A stretch of DNA of 64,000 nucleotides from Polyangiaceae bacterium (GTDB lineage Bacteria; Myxococcota_A; Polyangia; Polyangiales; Polyangiaceae): assembly GCA_009780955.1 (NCBI GenBank), contig WQZB01000002.1:62001-126000 (forward strand). The letters are read 5' to 3'. The first letter of the stretch is position 1. The number at the start of each line of letters is the position of its first letter. The position numbers and the translations under genes were made by a program. Below are positions 45,687 to 53,930 of the stretch, in pieces. Below the pieces are notes generated by a model that searched no databases, was not told where the DNA came from, and worked only from the letters and a program-made list of their open reading frames with translations.

Positions 45687-46543
45687 AGTCTATGCGTCGT
45701 CGTGCCCTTCTGGTGGCTTTCTCCGCGGCGTTCCTTGCTGCGGGCATGCTTCGATGCAAATCAGACAAATCTGACGATTGGCTCCTTCAGTTTTGGGTAG
45801 CAGGGCCTGCACCTGCAGGGTTCGCCGATTGCATCAGCATCCTTCAGATCGCCCGCGAGCGTGGTCTCAACGTCTCCAACGTGCATCGCTTTGGTGTGGA
45901 TGAAAACCTTGTTGTCGATCCCTTCGTGCGCTACTCCGCGCGCATCAGTGACTTGCCGCCTGACACTCTCAAAGGCTTTTGCGACTGGGAAGCGTGTCTT
46001 CAAACGAATGGCTATGCCCACGCAAACTGGGTGGACGATGCAGGGATTGAGCGTTGGCGCGTGTGCGATATCGACGCGGGCGACACGTGCGATGGCTTCC
46101 CCATGGACCAAGCAGCATGCGTTGCGCAAGCAACGCTGCCTGGGCGCGCATCGTGCCATGTGGGGCTTCTGCAGGATTGCTTGATTCAACGTGCTATTCG
46201 CGGATTTCCGGACTCCCGTGTCACGGAGACCTGTCGTTTGAGTGCGCAAGCCTGCGCTGGGCAATTGCCCGGAGATCTGACCGAGCAAGCGCAAGCCGCA
46301 GCACATGAAACCGATCAAGTGACCATTGAGCGAGTCTTGTGCGATGTTGCAGCTGGGGCTGCTTTATATCCAGACACATCCGCGGAGTACAAGAGCGGTT
46401 GGCAACAAAGGATTCTCTCCGGATGGGACGGCGGATTACCCGCCGATGCCCTGGACTGCGCGAAGGAGATGCTGGATGCCGGCGTGGATGCGGATGATGC
46501 GAATGCGAGCGATGCTTCCACAGACGACGCAAGCGACGAGTGA
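45674..46543 (+). CDS. Cys-rich lipoprotein of unknown function
   Basis: 289 residues from ATG 45674; GGGAG lies 6 bp upstream, inside the end of the preceding gene (overlap 13 bp). Signal with lipobox AGMLRC. The mature part has many cysteines (DCISIL, FCDWEACLQ, VCDIDAGDTCDG, SCHVGLLQDC, TCRLSAQAC) and an acidic Asp/Ala tail. Pattern, though not sequence, resembles the preceding lipoprotein; possibly partners of the PKD protein. Confidence 0.75.
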   Translation: MHLLKSMRRRALLVAFSAAFLAAGMLRCKSDKSDDWLLQFWVAGPAPAGFADCISILQIARERGLNVSNVHRFGVDENLVVDPFVRYSARISDLPPDTLKGFCDWEACLQTNGYAHANWVDDAGIERWRVCDIDAGDTCDGFPMDQAACVAQATLPGRASCHVGLLQDCLIQRAIRGFPDSRVTETCRLSAQACAGQLPGDLTEQAQAAAHETDQVTIERVLCDVAAGAALYPDTSAEYKSGWQQRILSGWDGGLPADALDCAKEMLDAGVDADDANASDASTDDASDE

Positions 46544-46576
46544 AATCCTAATTGAAAGCGGTCCAATAAAAATACG

Positions 46577-48223
46577 TCAAACGCTTATGGCGCCTTTGCG
46601 GAAATCGCTTTTTCTTATTTTCACGTTGATGCAAGTGGGTTTTCCACACGAAAACGCCGCGTCGAGCGCTTGGCCGAGTTCTTCGATGCGTTCAACCCAA
46701 AATCCCACGCCACCGCACGCTTCAACGACCTTCTCGTAACGCGTAAAATCGAGCCCTGTCGCGACCGCGCGCGCCTCGCCATACATCTCCACTTGCCCGC
46801 GGCGGATTTGCGACCACGCCGCATCATTGCCAATGAGTGCGATGACAGGAATGTTCTGTCGTGCCATTGCCTCAAACTCCATGGCGTGCAAACCAAAGCT
46901 GCCATCCCCGTAAACAACGACAACGTTCGCGTTTGGGCGCGCGAGCTTGGCCGCCATAGCGTAACCCGGACCCACGCCAAGTGTGCCGAGCGGTCCAGGA
47001 TCCATCCACAATTGGGGCCACTCTATCGGTAATACGCTTGCGGCGGTTGCCACGAAGTCGCCTCCATCACCAATGACGATGTCATTAGGTTTGAGGCGCT
47101 TACCAAGCTCGGCGCAGACGCGCAGTGGGTTTGGCGGTGAGCCGTTGTCGCTGATTTCGGTTTGCATGTTACGAATATGCTTGTCTTCCTCGGCGCGCAT
47201 CGCGTGCATCCATTCGGGATGTGACAGCGGCGCACCAAGCTCGCGCGCAAGCGCTTCGAGCACGAGCCCCGAATCGCCTTGAATGGCAATGTCGATTTTG
47301 CGATTTCGACCGAGCTCGGCGCCGTCGAGATCGACTTGCACGACTTTGCCGTCAGGGTTCCATGTGCCGAGCCGACCGTAGTTGACGCGGAAGTCGAAAG
47401 GCGTGCCGAGCATGATCACGACATCGGCATGCGCGAGTGCGAACCGGCGCGAGCGGCTGAAGCGGAGCGGATGTGCAGCAGGCAGAGCGCCGCGAGCCAT
47501 ACCATTCAGGTAAACGGGAGCACCGAATGGCTCGAGACTCGCGCGAATTGCGTCGTGAAAAGCGCGCAAAGGAGACCAATGGATCTGCGAACCCACCAAA
47601 AAGCACGGGCGCTTTGCGTTGCGTAGCAGTTCGGCAGCTTTTGTAATCGCATGGGCGTCACCCGATGGACGCGGGGGATTATCCAAAGGTGCTGTACTTG
47701 GCAATTCGGTTTCGTCACCGACATTCATGAGCAGATCGAGCGGCATCTCGAGAAAAACGGGGCCCGGCACATTCGCTTGTGCGATGCGGAAGGCCGCGTC
47801 GATGTACTCACCAATGCGCTGTGTTTCGGGAACCTGCACACTCCACTTGGTAATCGGGCGCATGAGCGACACGTGGTCCATATCTTGAAGTGAACCCATG
47901 TCGCTAAGCTGCTTCGGCCCTGCGCCGCCAATGCAAAGAAGAGGGATCTGCGCGCGTTGCGCATTCGCCATCGCGGTGACCACGTCGGTCGTGCCAGGGC
48001 CGGCCGTGACTGCGCACACGCCGGGTTTGCCCGTGACGCGCGCCCAACCATCGGCCGCGTGCCCCGCAGTTTGCTCGTGACGAACATCGACGACGCGAAT
48101 CCCTTCGTCGGTGCAGCCGTCATAGATCGCCTGAATATGCCCTCCGCAAAGCGTGAAAAGATGCGTTGTGCCATGGCGCTTGAGCGCCTGAGCAACGAGA
48201 CGTCCGCCGTGGACTAAAACCAT
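46577..48223 (-). CDS. Thiamine-diphosphate enzyme of the acetolactate synthase-like family
   Basis: 548 residues from ATG 48223 (TTG 6 bp earlier is possible). Three-domain TPP enzyme: N-terminal catalytic Glu in VDVRHEQTAGHAADGWAR, TAGPGTTDVVTAMANA, central FAD/nucleotide-type domain, and C-terminal TPP/Mg site GDGSFGLHAMEFEAMARQNIPVIALIGND. The second Asn of the usual NN is replaced (IGND), as in ILVBL/2-hydroxyacyl-CoA lyase-like relatives, so a housekeeping acetolactate synthase is less likely. No small regulatory subunit gene is adjacent. Substrate open. Confidence 0.82.
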   Translation of the reverse strand: MVLVHGGRLVAQALKRHGTTHLFTLCGGHIQAIYDGCTDEGIRVVDVRHEQTAGHAADGWARVTGKPGVCAVTAGPGTTDVVTAMANAQRAQIPLLCIGGAGPKQLSDMGSLQDMDHVSLMRPITKWSVQVPETQRIGEYIDAAFRIAQANVPGPVFLEMPLDLLMNVGDETELPSTAPLDNPPRPSGDAHAITKAAELLRNAKRPCFLVGSQIHWSPLRAFHDAIRASLEPFGAPVYLNGMARGALPAAHPLRFSRSRRFALAHADVVIMLGTPFDFRVNYGRLGTWNPDGKVVQVDLDGAELGRNRKIDIAIQGDSGLVLEALARELGAPLSHPEWMHAMRAEEDKHIRNMQTEISDNGSPPNPLRVCAELGKRLKPNDIVIGDGGDFVATAASVLPIEWPQLWMDPGPLGTLGVGPGYAMAAKLARPNANVVVVYGDGSFGLHAMEFEAMARQNIPVIALIGNDAAWSQIRRGQVEMYGEARAVATGLDFTRYEKVVEACGGVGFWVERIEELGQALDAAFSCGKPTCINVKIRKSDFRKGAISV

Positions 48224-48388
48224 GCACAATCTCTAGACCGCTAGCGTGCGCCACGGAAGAGTGCGTGAAGGGCTCGCTCCAGTCCATGCTCACTGCAATC
48301 TTATGGCGTTGCTGAATTGATAACGAGCGCCTGACGATTTTTGGTTCATCGACGCAACTCGCGTCGAAAGCGGCCGACTTAAGCCGTC

Positions 48389-49645
48389 ATGACCAGCTGG
48401 TTCAACTCCGTTTCATCACGTGCTCGCGAAACCTTTAACCAAGCTGAAGAAGGAGCCCACAACGCCATTTCAAAAGTCAAAGAAGAAGCCAGTGCCGTTG
48501 CTTCAAAGGCAAAAGAAGCAGCCGCCAAGATGGATCGGTGGATCGAGACGTCCGAGCCATCGAAGGCGGCGGACGATTACACAGCTGCCAACGTCGTCGC
48601 CGCCGTCCAAGCGCAGGCGTCGACGCCTCCATCTCACCATCCAGCTATCATGCCTTTCCCGCTCCCTGTGCGTAAGCCAGGAGACTTACTCCACGAGCCG
48701 AAAGAATTACTCAACAAGTCGGGAGAATTACTCCGAAAAATTCCGGAAGCCATTCCAGGAGTCAAAGAATTTGACAGCTTGGCCCAAGACCATCACGCGC
48801 AAGTCATGGGAGAGATCGGGCTGGTCACGAGTGTTGTGAGCGGGGCGCTTGGCCCACCAGGCGCGGTGGCACAACTCGGAATCGACTTCGTCGTTGATAG
48901 CGTGGGAACGAAGGAGGACAAGTACGCATACGGTGCCGGCCAAATGGTTGGAGCCGTGGTTACCGGCGCGGCGGGCCTTGTAGGGGTCGGTGCTGGCATT
49001 GCCGTCGAAGGCGGAAGCGGCGGCGCAGCATCGGAAGTGGCAGTGCCCCTTGCGGCGGCAGGTGCGCAAACGGTGGTCACTGCGGGCTCGCTCGCCGTTG
49101 GCGCGCACATTCTCATGTCGAGAGGAGCTGCGCCTGTTGCCAAGCCGGCTTCACCGGACACGCCCGCCACAGAACCAGAAAAACCCGTTGCCACCGAACC
49201 AAGCAAGTCGCCGGAACCAGAGGCGCCTGTCAAGACGGCGCAGGAAGGCAAGCCAGGTGAGGCGAAGGTCGAGTTCAACAGAAAGGAGAATCGATTCAAA
49301 GGAAGTGATGGTAGTGTCATTAGTCGAGAAAAGGCGGCTAAAACTGCGCCTATCAGCTCACAAAAACAGGCCGGCCATGTTTCAGGTACTCCGCAATACA
49401 AGAATCGCATCAAACAAGGAGATGCCACTTCGGTATGGAAACCCGATGTAGATCATGAAGCATTGACGAGAGAGGCGTTGGCAAAAGGTAAGCCTGTTAC
49501 GACGGACAAAGGCAAGGTCGTGTCGGGCAAGTTTGAGTATGATTTTGGAAGGCCTGTGGGAACAAGTCCAAAGGGCGCAAATCAAACCAAGGTTCGTGTT
49601 CATGTTGATGACAATGGAGCCATCCATGGACATCCAGCTGGATGA
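48389..49645 (+). CDS. Polymorphic toxin with probable BECR-fold RNase C-terminal domain
   Basis: 418 residues without a signal peptide. Residues 1-60 are an amphipathic Ala/Lys/Glu-rich helix; 140-260 a Gly/Ala/Val-rich hydrophobic block that may insert in or cross membranes; 265-310 a Pro/Glu linker; about 326-418 a compact C-terminal domain: KQAGHVSGTPQYKNR, GKFEYDFGRPVGTSPKG, RVHVDDNGAIHGHPAG. These His, Asp-Phe-Gly and IHG positions resemble bacterial toxin domains of the barnase-EndoU-colicin-RelE group (Ntox50/Ntox24-like, family number uncertain). The adjacent, compositionally different small gene 11 bp downstream supports toxin-immunity. Export route unknown. Confidence 0.72.
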   Translation: MTSWFNSVSSRARETFNQAEEGAHNAISKVKEEASAVASKAKEAAAKMDRWIETSEPSKAADDYTAANVVAAVQAQASTPPSHHPAIMPFPLPVRKPGDLLHEPKELLNKSGELLRKIPEAIPGVKEFDSLAQDHHAQVMGEIGLVTSVVSGALGPPGAVAQLGIDFVVDSVGTKEDKYAYGAGQMVGAVVTGAAGLVGVGAGIAVEGGSGGAASEVAVPLAAAGAQTVVTAGSLAVGAHILMSRGAAPVAKPASPDTPATEPEKPVATEPSKSPEPEAPVKTAQEGKPGEAKVEFNRKENRFKGSDGSVISREKAAKTAPISSQKQAGHVSGTPQYKNRIKQGDATSVWKPDVDHEALTREALAKGKPVTTDKGKVVSGKFEYDFGRPVGTSPKGANQTKVRVHVDDNGAIHGHPAG

Positions 49646-49656
49646 GGAGGACGAGA

Positions 49657-50157
49657 ATGGACACTTCGTTAATTGAGGAAATATGCTCTGCCGTGATGGA
49701 TGCCTACAAAAGCATAGAATCACCAAATTTTGGCTTTGTTCTGAAGCGCGATGCGCTCGAGCCTTATTCCAAAATTATAGAGTCAATTAAAAAAAGGTAT
49801 ATTGTCACTGACTTTACGGAATTCAACTTCGACAGCGGTTACTCTTGGTCTATAAAGGATGCTTCTGGAGAAATTATGGGTCTTTCCATTTCACTCGTTG
49901 GGAAGTACGCTTATCTGTTGGGGGTAGGCAAGGATATAAGATTTGTGCTCAATGCCGGTGACTGCGTTAGCGAGAGTGAATCTTTCGTCTTGAGCACCCT
50001 CCAAGCCGAAGGCATAAAGATGTTGTCTTTGTCCGATCTGGAGCAGAGATTGCCGATTCGGCTTCGTGACGAGTTGGATCTTGATTTTTGTGGTGGAGAA
50101 AGCGATTTGGTTTTTCATTGGCTGTTCTCGAGAAGCAGGATAAGCGACCATATTTGA
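49657..50157 (+). CDS. Probable immunity protein for the preceding toxin
   Basis: 166 residues from ATG 49657 with GAGGAGG 6 bp upstream, 11 bp after the toxin stop. Soluble, acidic, without known motifs (SIESPNFGFVLKRDALEPYSKIIESIKKRY). The gene is visibly richer in A and T than its neighbours, as is common for immunity genes acquired with toxin tips. Role inferred from position only. Confidence 0.65.
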   Translation: MDTSLIEEICSAVMDAYKSIESPNFGFVLKRDALEPYSKIIESIKKRYIVTDFTEFNFDSGYSWSIKDASGEIMGLSISLVGKYAYLLGVGKDIRFVLNAGDCVSESESFVLSTLQAEGIKMLSLSDLEQRLPIRLRDELDLDFCGGESDLVFHWLFSRSRISDHI

Positions 50158-50535
50158 ATTGAGGCTAGGGAATGCCTCCTTCTTCCCCGACACGCGTTCG
50201 TTCGTGACGCCCCAATCCGATGCGTTCAAATTTAGTCTTGCCCACGCGAAAAAAAACATTGACGGCGGCGTAGAAGCGCATCAGATAATCTCTGTCTACA
50301 AAAAAGTGGGCCCGCGGCGGTGGAACGCCCGGACCCATGGCCAACCCCACACACATGAGGTCACTGTCGCGGAATTCCCGGCAGTAGCGCTAAGAAGCCT
50401 AGACAAAATGGCGCGCTGTCGCCGTTGCTCATTGGAAGCGGCGTCACATGCATGGGGCCGATCGGTCGTAGGTCGCGCGTTTTTGCTTGCACCTACCTCA
50501 CATGTTCAGGCACGAACAAAAGCGCGGAGGCGGTC
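50158..50535. other. Intergenic region after the toxin-immunity pair
   Basis: 378 bp with no credible gene on either strand. Holds the second copy of the 23-bp dispersed repeat (50371-50393) and a GC-rich inverted segment near 50310-50345. The base composition returns from AT-rich to GC-rich here. Confidence 0.5.
50371..50393 (-). repeat. 23-bp dispersed repeat, copy 2
   Basis: Exact reverse-complement match of 23919-23941 (here GGAATTCCCGGCAGTAGCGC and three more bases). Only half of the palindrome of copy 1 is retained. Confidence 0.7.
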
Positions 50536-51390
50536 ATGAGCAAAGCGAAGACGGAGTCGTGGGCAGGCAAGGGTGCAAGCAAAGTCAAAAAGAAGAATGC
50601 CAAAGAAGGCACCAGGCATACGCAAAAGGACAAAGTCGCCAATGCCTTTTTGCTCGCCGAACGCCTCCTAACCATCGACGCTGCCACCGTTGCTCTGGCA
50701 CCCAACAAGCCCGTCAAAGTGGCTTTGCTGGAAGGCGAACGCTTGCGCGCAGGAACAGCACCGCATCGCAAAACTCTCTTGGCGTTGCCTGGTTTCCGCG
50801 AGGCAGATCTCATCCTTCTCCCGCTCCTTCTCGAGACGCTGGAAGGAGCGGAGAGGCGCTGGTCTCGTCTGCGGTTCAAAGGCGGCGGCAATACGCTAAG
50901 TACCGCACGTAAGAACGCCGAGAAGTGGCGTCGTGATGCGATGGCCGCAGCGCGTTACCTCGCAAGACACAACGTCAAAGATCTCACCGAACTCGATCGC
51001 ATCGCAGCAGGGGAAGGCTTGGCCGATCTCGTGCAAGACTTGGATGATTTGGTGAATTTCGTGCAGGCACGGGCCGATAAATTCGGACAACTCCCAATTC
51101 GTATCGATGTTCGCGAGGCGCAGAAGCTTGCTGCTGTACTACGCGAAGGTCGCGACGCAATCCCAGGGGCCGATGCGCTGGCGGAGCGCAATCGAGCGTT
51201 TTGGGCGCTAGAGAACGTGACAAATGAAATCCGAGCTGCGCTGCGGTTCGTGCTTCGCGATGAGCCAAAGAAGTTGATGCCGCTGCTCTCGCGGTATGAA
51301 GCCGACCGGCAAGCGAAACATCGGCGAGCGACGAAGACGGCGACGAAGGGCTCCGACAACGGGGCCGCGGCGCCAGAAATCGTCGCTTGA
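50536..51390 (+). CDS. Helical protein of unknown function
   Basis: 284 residues from ATG 50536, with GGAGGCGG upstream; an in-frame ATG 111 bp earlier is less likely. Lys-rich N-terminus (SKAKTESWAGKGASKVKKKNAKEG), a Leu/Ala/Glu-rich helical body and a Lys/Arg C-terminal tail. No signal peptide and no family recognised. The basic ends suggest contact with nucleic acid, which is only a guess. Confidence 0.65.
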   Translation: MSKAKTESWAGKGASKVKKKNAKEGTRHTQKDKVANAFLLAERLLTIDAATVALAPNKPVKVALLEGERLRAGTAPHRKTLLALPGFREADLILLPLLLETLEGAERRWSRLRFKGGGNTLSTARKNAEKWRRDAMAAARYLARHNVKDLTELDRIAAGEGLADLVQDLDDLVNFVQARADKFGQLPIRIDVREAQKLAAVLREGRDAIPGADALAERNRAFWALENVTNEIRAALRFVLRDEPKKLMPLLSRYEADRQAKHRRATKTATKGSDNGAAAPEIVA

Positions 51391-51420
51391 ATCGCGTCTG
51401 TTGGCGGGAAACAACCACCC

Positions 51421-51575
51421 GTGACGCCGAAACACGCAAATCGTAACGCTGAAACTGTTCTCGTGACGCAAAACCGCGCAAATCGTGATGCCGAACAGGC
51501 GCTCGTGACACGGAAACAGCGACCCGTGACGACAAAACAGGCGTCCGTGACAGAAAAACGACCTTCCGTGACGGC
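51421..51575. repeat. Degenerate tandem array with 21-bp period (about 7.5 units)
   Basis: Each unit begins with GTGAC (variants GTAAC, GTGAT) and continues like GCCGAAACACGC. Unit starts keep a strict 21-bp spacing while the sequence drifts between units. Translated on the plus strand it gives heptads starting Val-Thr, but no start site or gene context supports translation. Confidence 0.75.
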
Positions 51576-51594
51576 GCCTAGAGATGTGAGCTTA

Positions 51595-51771
51595 GAGCGT
51601 GTTCGACAGGAAAAATCGGACAAAGCGTGCGATCCATCCCGAATCTTCAGGCGTGTCCTCAACGAAAAAACCTCAACGTACAAGAGTACGCCTCGGCTTT
51701 TTCGTTTGCGGGCCACCCAAATCTTCGGGCGGCTCACCCACTTTTCCTCGATCTTCCTGTCGAACACGCTC
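51595..51771. mobile_element. 177-bp MITE-like element with terminal inverted repeats
   Basis: Ends are inverted copies of GAGCGTGTTCGACAGGAA (18 bp exact; AGAGCG... at 19 bp). The 3-bp TTA stands on both sides (51592-51594 and 51772-51774), as a target duplication would. The interior is also partly self-complementary and encodes nothing. TNA-type duplications are typical of some IS5-family elements, so a relative of that family may have moved it; no transposase gene is in the window. Confidence 0.6.
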
Positions 51772-51828
51772 TTAGACAGGTTGATACACGTACTTGATTC
51801 CATTTTAAAGCGAGTTTAAAGCGAGACT

Positions 51829-52683
51829 ATGCTCAACAAGCTCGCCGTTCTCGCTGCGTTGTGCGGAGTCTTGGTCCCCTCTGGTGCATGCACGCCTTCG
51901 GCGGTTCCGGTTGTCCCGTCAAGCTCGGCTCCCACAGAGATCCAGACACTCTCGGCGGGAACCACCGTCTCTGCCACGACGGCGGACCAGGGGGATGTCG
52001 CGCGGTTGAAGGAGAATATGAAGCAATGGTTCGCTGTGAAGCCCGGACCACAGATGTTGCTATTTGCGCGAACCGTGCCCGGGTTCGAGCACACGGGCGA
52101 CGACGGAGATCCGAAGATCGGGAGCATCGTTCGAGTCGCTAACCCTGATGCTTGGCCCGACGACACGAGTGAGAGCTACGTCGTGATCCTCGACGAGAAG
52201 AAGCGCGTTCGGTTCGTGGAGATCTCTCCGACTAGCCTATCGGGAGACTGGAATGTGTCGTGGACGACCGTCTTCGACGAGCAAGGACGCACCGTTGCGT
52301 ATGCGGATCACTACGGCGGCTTCAACGCCATGTGCGAGGGGATGCAGGACCCTCCTGGCTTGGTGCTTGCAAACTCGATGGATTTCTTCGACGCGAAGGG
52401 GCGGAGATTGGCCCGGGAGTACCGCCTCGAAGACAAGGACGGAAAGAGATTGAAGTTGGATGGTTGTGGATTCGCAAGCCCGGGGTCAGGCTCGCCCAAG
52501 TACATCATCCTCGACGTGGGCACTCTCCTGAGAGACAACCGCCTTCTCGATGCAGTTACCGCCGCGGGCGGGGTGGTGGCGACAGTGCCGTCAGCTCCCT
52601 CGAAGACCCAGCAGGTTTTCGATTGGCACCTGCTTCCCGGGCACGACTTAATGCTGCGCACGAGGGACGCCTCGATGGAGTAG
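51829..52683 (+). CDS. Lipoprotein of unknown function
   Basis: 284 residues. Signal MLNKLAVLAALCGVLVPSGAC with lipobox SGAC, a Ser/Thr/Pro linker, then a soluble domain with no family recognised: FDEQGRTVAYADHYGGFNAMCEG and FFDAKGRRLAREYRLEDKDGKRLKLDGC look like repeated strands as in RHS/YD-like or MORN-like sheets. Two cysteines may pair. AAAGCGAG before the ATG is a weak ribosome site. Confidence 0.65.
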   Translation: MLNKLAVLAALCGVLVPSGACTPSAVPVVPSSSAPTEIQTLSAGTTVSATTADQGDVARLKENMKQWFAVKPGPQMLLFARTVPGFEHTGDDGDPKIGSIVRVANPDAWPDDTSESYVVILDEKKRVRFVEISPTSLSGDWNVSWTTVFDEQGRTVAYADHYGGFNAMCEGMQDPPGLVLANSMDFFDAKGRRLAREYRLEDKDGKRLKLDGCGFASPGSGSPKYIILDVGTLLRDNRLLDAVTAAGGVVATVPSAPSKTQQVFDWHLLPGHDLMLRTRDASME

Positions 52684-52719
52684 TTCGTCTGCTTTTCACC
52701 GAATTGGTGGACACCAAAT

Positions 52720-52747
52720 GTAGGGGCGCGATTCATCGCGCCCTCGG
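52720..52747. repeat. REP-like palindrome between convergent genes
   Basis: GTAGGGGCGCGATTC followed by ATCGCGCCCTCGG, identical to the copies at 6796-6823 and 57280-57307. Lies between the lipoprotein gene and tyrA. Confidence 0.8.
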
Positions 52748-52763
52748 TCCTTTTTGCACCATG

Positions 52764-53930
52764 CTAAACATTAGGCAGCACGCGACCGATGCCTTGTTCC
52801 CCAATTCTTTCGATGGCGGTGCGCACCTTTTCAGGGCTTGTGGCCGGATCGATGCCAATACGAAAATGCAATTCGCCATTTTGTGTGCGCGACGAATGAA
52901 TCGAATCGAGGTTGATTCCGAGCGTTTCGAATACCGACAAAAGCGCGCGTAGCGATCCGGGTTCGTCGAGCGGCAAAAACACGCTAATGTGGGCTGCCAC
53001 AGCAAGATCGCCGAGCAAATAGCGCAAGCGGTCGAATTCGTAACTGCCTTTTTGCAAAGAATCTGCATCGTAAAAGGCACGCGCCGCATCGAGCAGGCGT
53101 GCCCGCATGGCGTCACGCGCAGATTCGTTGTTGGCGCGCACGCAATCCCGCAAAAAATCGATATGTGCGGCCAGTCGCTCGAGCACGTCGCCAATGTACG
53201 GATTTTCGAATTGGATATCTTGATAGATGGCCGGGTTCCCTTCCAACATGCGGCGCGTCACGATGCCATCGAGTTCGTAGCCCACGGTACGAAACGGATG
53301 GATCGCGTCGATGCCGCCGAGCCCAGGTGAGCATTCACGGAGCACTGCGGCTTGCGCCATGTGTGCGGCGTGCACCATGCCCTGCACGAGCGCCATGATG
53401 CGGTCGTGCTTCTCGGGGTCGGCGCGCACGCAGTTGGCTTGACTTGCGGTAAGAAATCGTTCGAGCCAGCCGCGCCAGCGCGAAAGGCGCGCCTCGCAAA
53501 CCACCATCACGCAGCCTTTGAGTGTGGACACTTTTGGCGGCGCTGTCATCGGGTGCAAACCCGTAACCTCCGCATGCGAGCGGAGCAGTGCGGCGACTGG
53601 CGCAGTTTTCGTTGAAGTTATATCGAGCCAGAGTTTGCCTTGCTCGCGGCCGGCAGCGAGCGTGGTGTATTCGTCGATGACAGCGGGTGTGAGGCGGATC
53701 GGACAAGTGAAGATCAAGACGTCAGACAGCGCGACAAGCTCGCTCGGCGTGAGCGATGTGTCGCCTACCGGAGGATCGCGACCGACTACGCGGAGCTTCA
53801 TTTGCTCTTCGAAAAAACGCCGCAGCCAGCGCCCGAAGGCCCCCTGACTGCCAACGAGGCCAATGGTGGGGGAGATCATGTTCACGGTGGCACCGGCTGC
53901 AGAATGAAGCGATGGGCAATCGTTCGTCAT
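52764..53930 (-). CDS. tyrA: Prephenate dehydrogenase with ACT domain
   Basis: Tyrosine pathway enzyme, NAD(P)-dependent oxidation of prephenate to 4-hydroxyphenylpyruvate. 388 residues from ATG 53930, which overlaps the preceding stop (ATGA); ATG 53879 (MISPTIGLVGSQG) is the alternative. Rossmann start IGLVGSQGAFGRWLRRFF, then ITSTKTAPVAALL and GLHPMTAPP (conserved His), the helical C-domain, and a C-terminal ACT domain (VFLPLDEPGSLRALLSVFETLGINLDSIHS), probably for tyrosine feedback. Third gene of an operon with the E1 subunits of a 2-oxo-acid dehydrogenase, an uncommon arrangement. Confidence 0.88.
   Translation of the reverse strand: MTNDCPSLHSAAGATVNMISPTIGLVGSQGAFGRWLRRFFEEQMKLRVVGRDPPVGDTSLTPSELVALSDVLIFTCPIRLTPAVIDEYTTLAAGREQGKLWLDITSTKTAPVAALLRSHAEVTGLHPMTAPPKVSTLKGCVMVVCEARLSRWRGWLERFLTASQANCVRADPEKHDRIMALVQGMVHAAHMAQAAVLRECSPGLGGIDAIHPFRTVGYELDGIVTRRMLEGNPAIYQDIQFENPYIGDVLERLAAHIDFLRDCVRANNESARDAMRARLLDAARAFYDADSLQKGSYEFDRLRYLLGDLAVAAHISVFLPLDEPGSLRALLSVFETLGINLDSIHSSRTQNGELHFRIGIDPATSPEKVRTAIERIGEQGIGRVLPNV

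Larger units (their letters stand above)
51391..51828. other. Repeat-rich intergenic region
   Basis: 438 bp without a gene, holding the 21-bp tandem array (51421-51575), the MITE-like element (51595-51771) and a direct repeat of TTAAAGCGAG just before the next start. Open frames across it, on either strand, only mirror the repeat. Confidence 0.6.

Noticed and set aside
49891-50259. 122-codon minus-strand frame
   Set aside because: Antisense to the immunity gene and extends into the intergenic region; no ribosome site and no family.
51421-51575. CRISPR array
   Set aside because: Units follow each other without spacers and differ among themselves; no cas genes nearby.
50955-51803. 282-codon minus-strand frame with Val-Thr heptads over the 21-bp array
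   Set aside because: It overlaps the gene at 50536-51390 antisense and the MITE; the heptads only reflect the DNA period. No start site or signal supports it.
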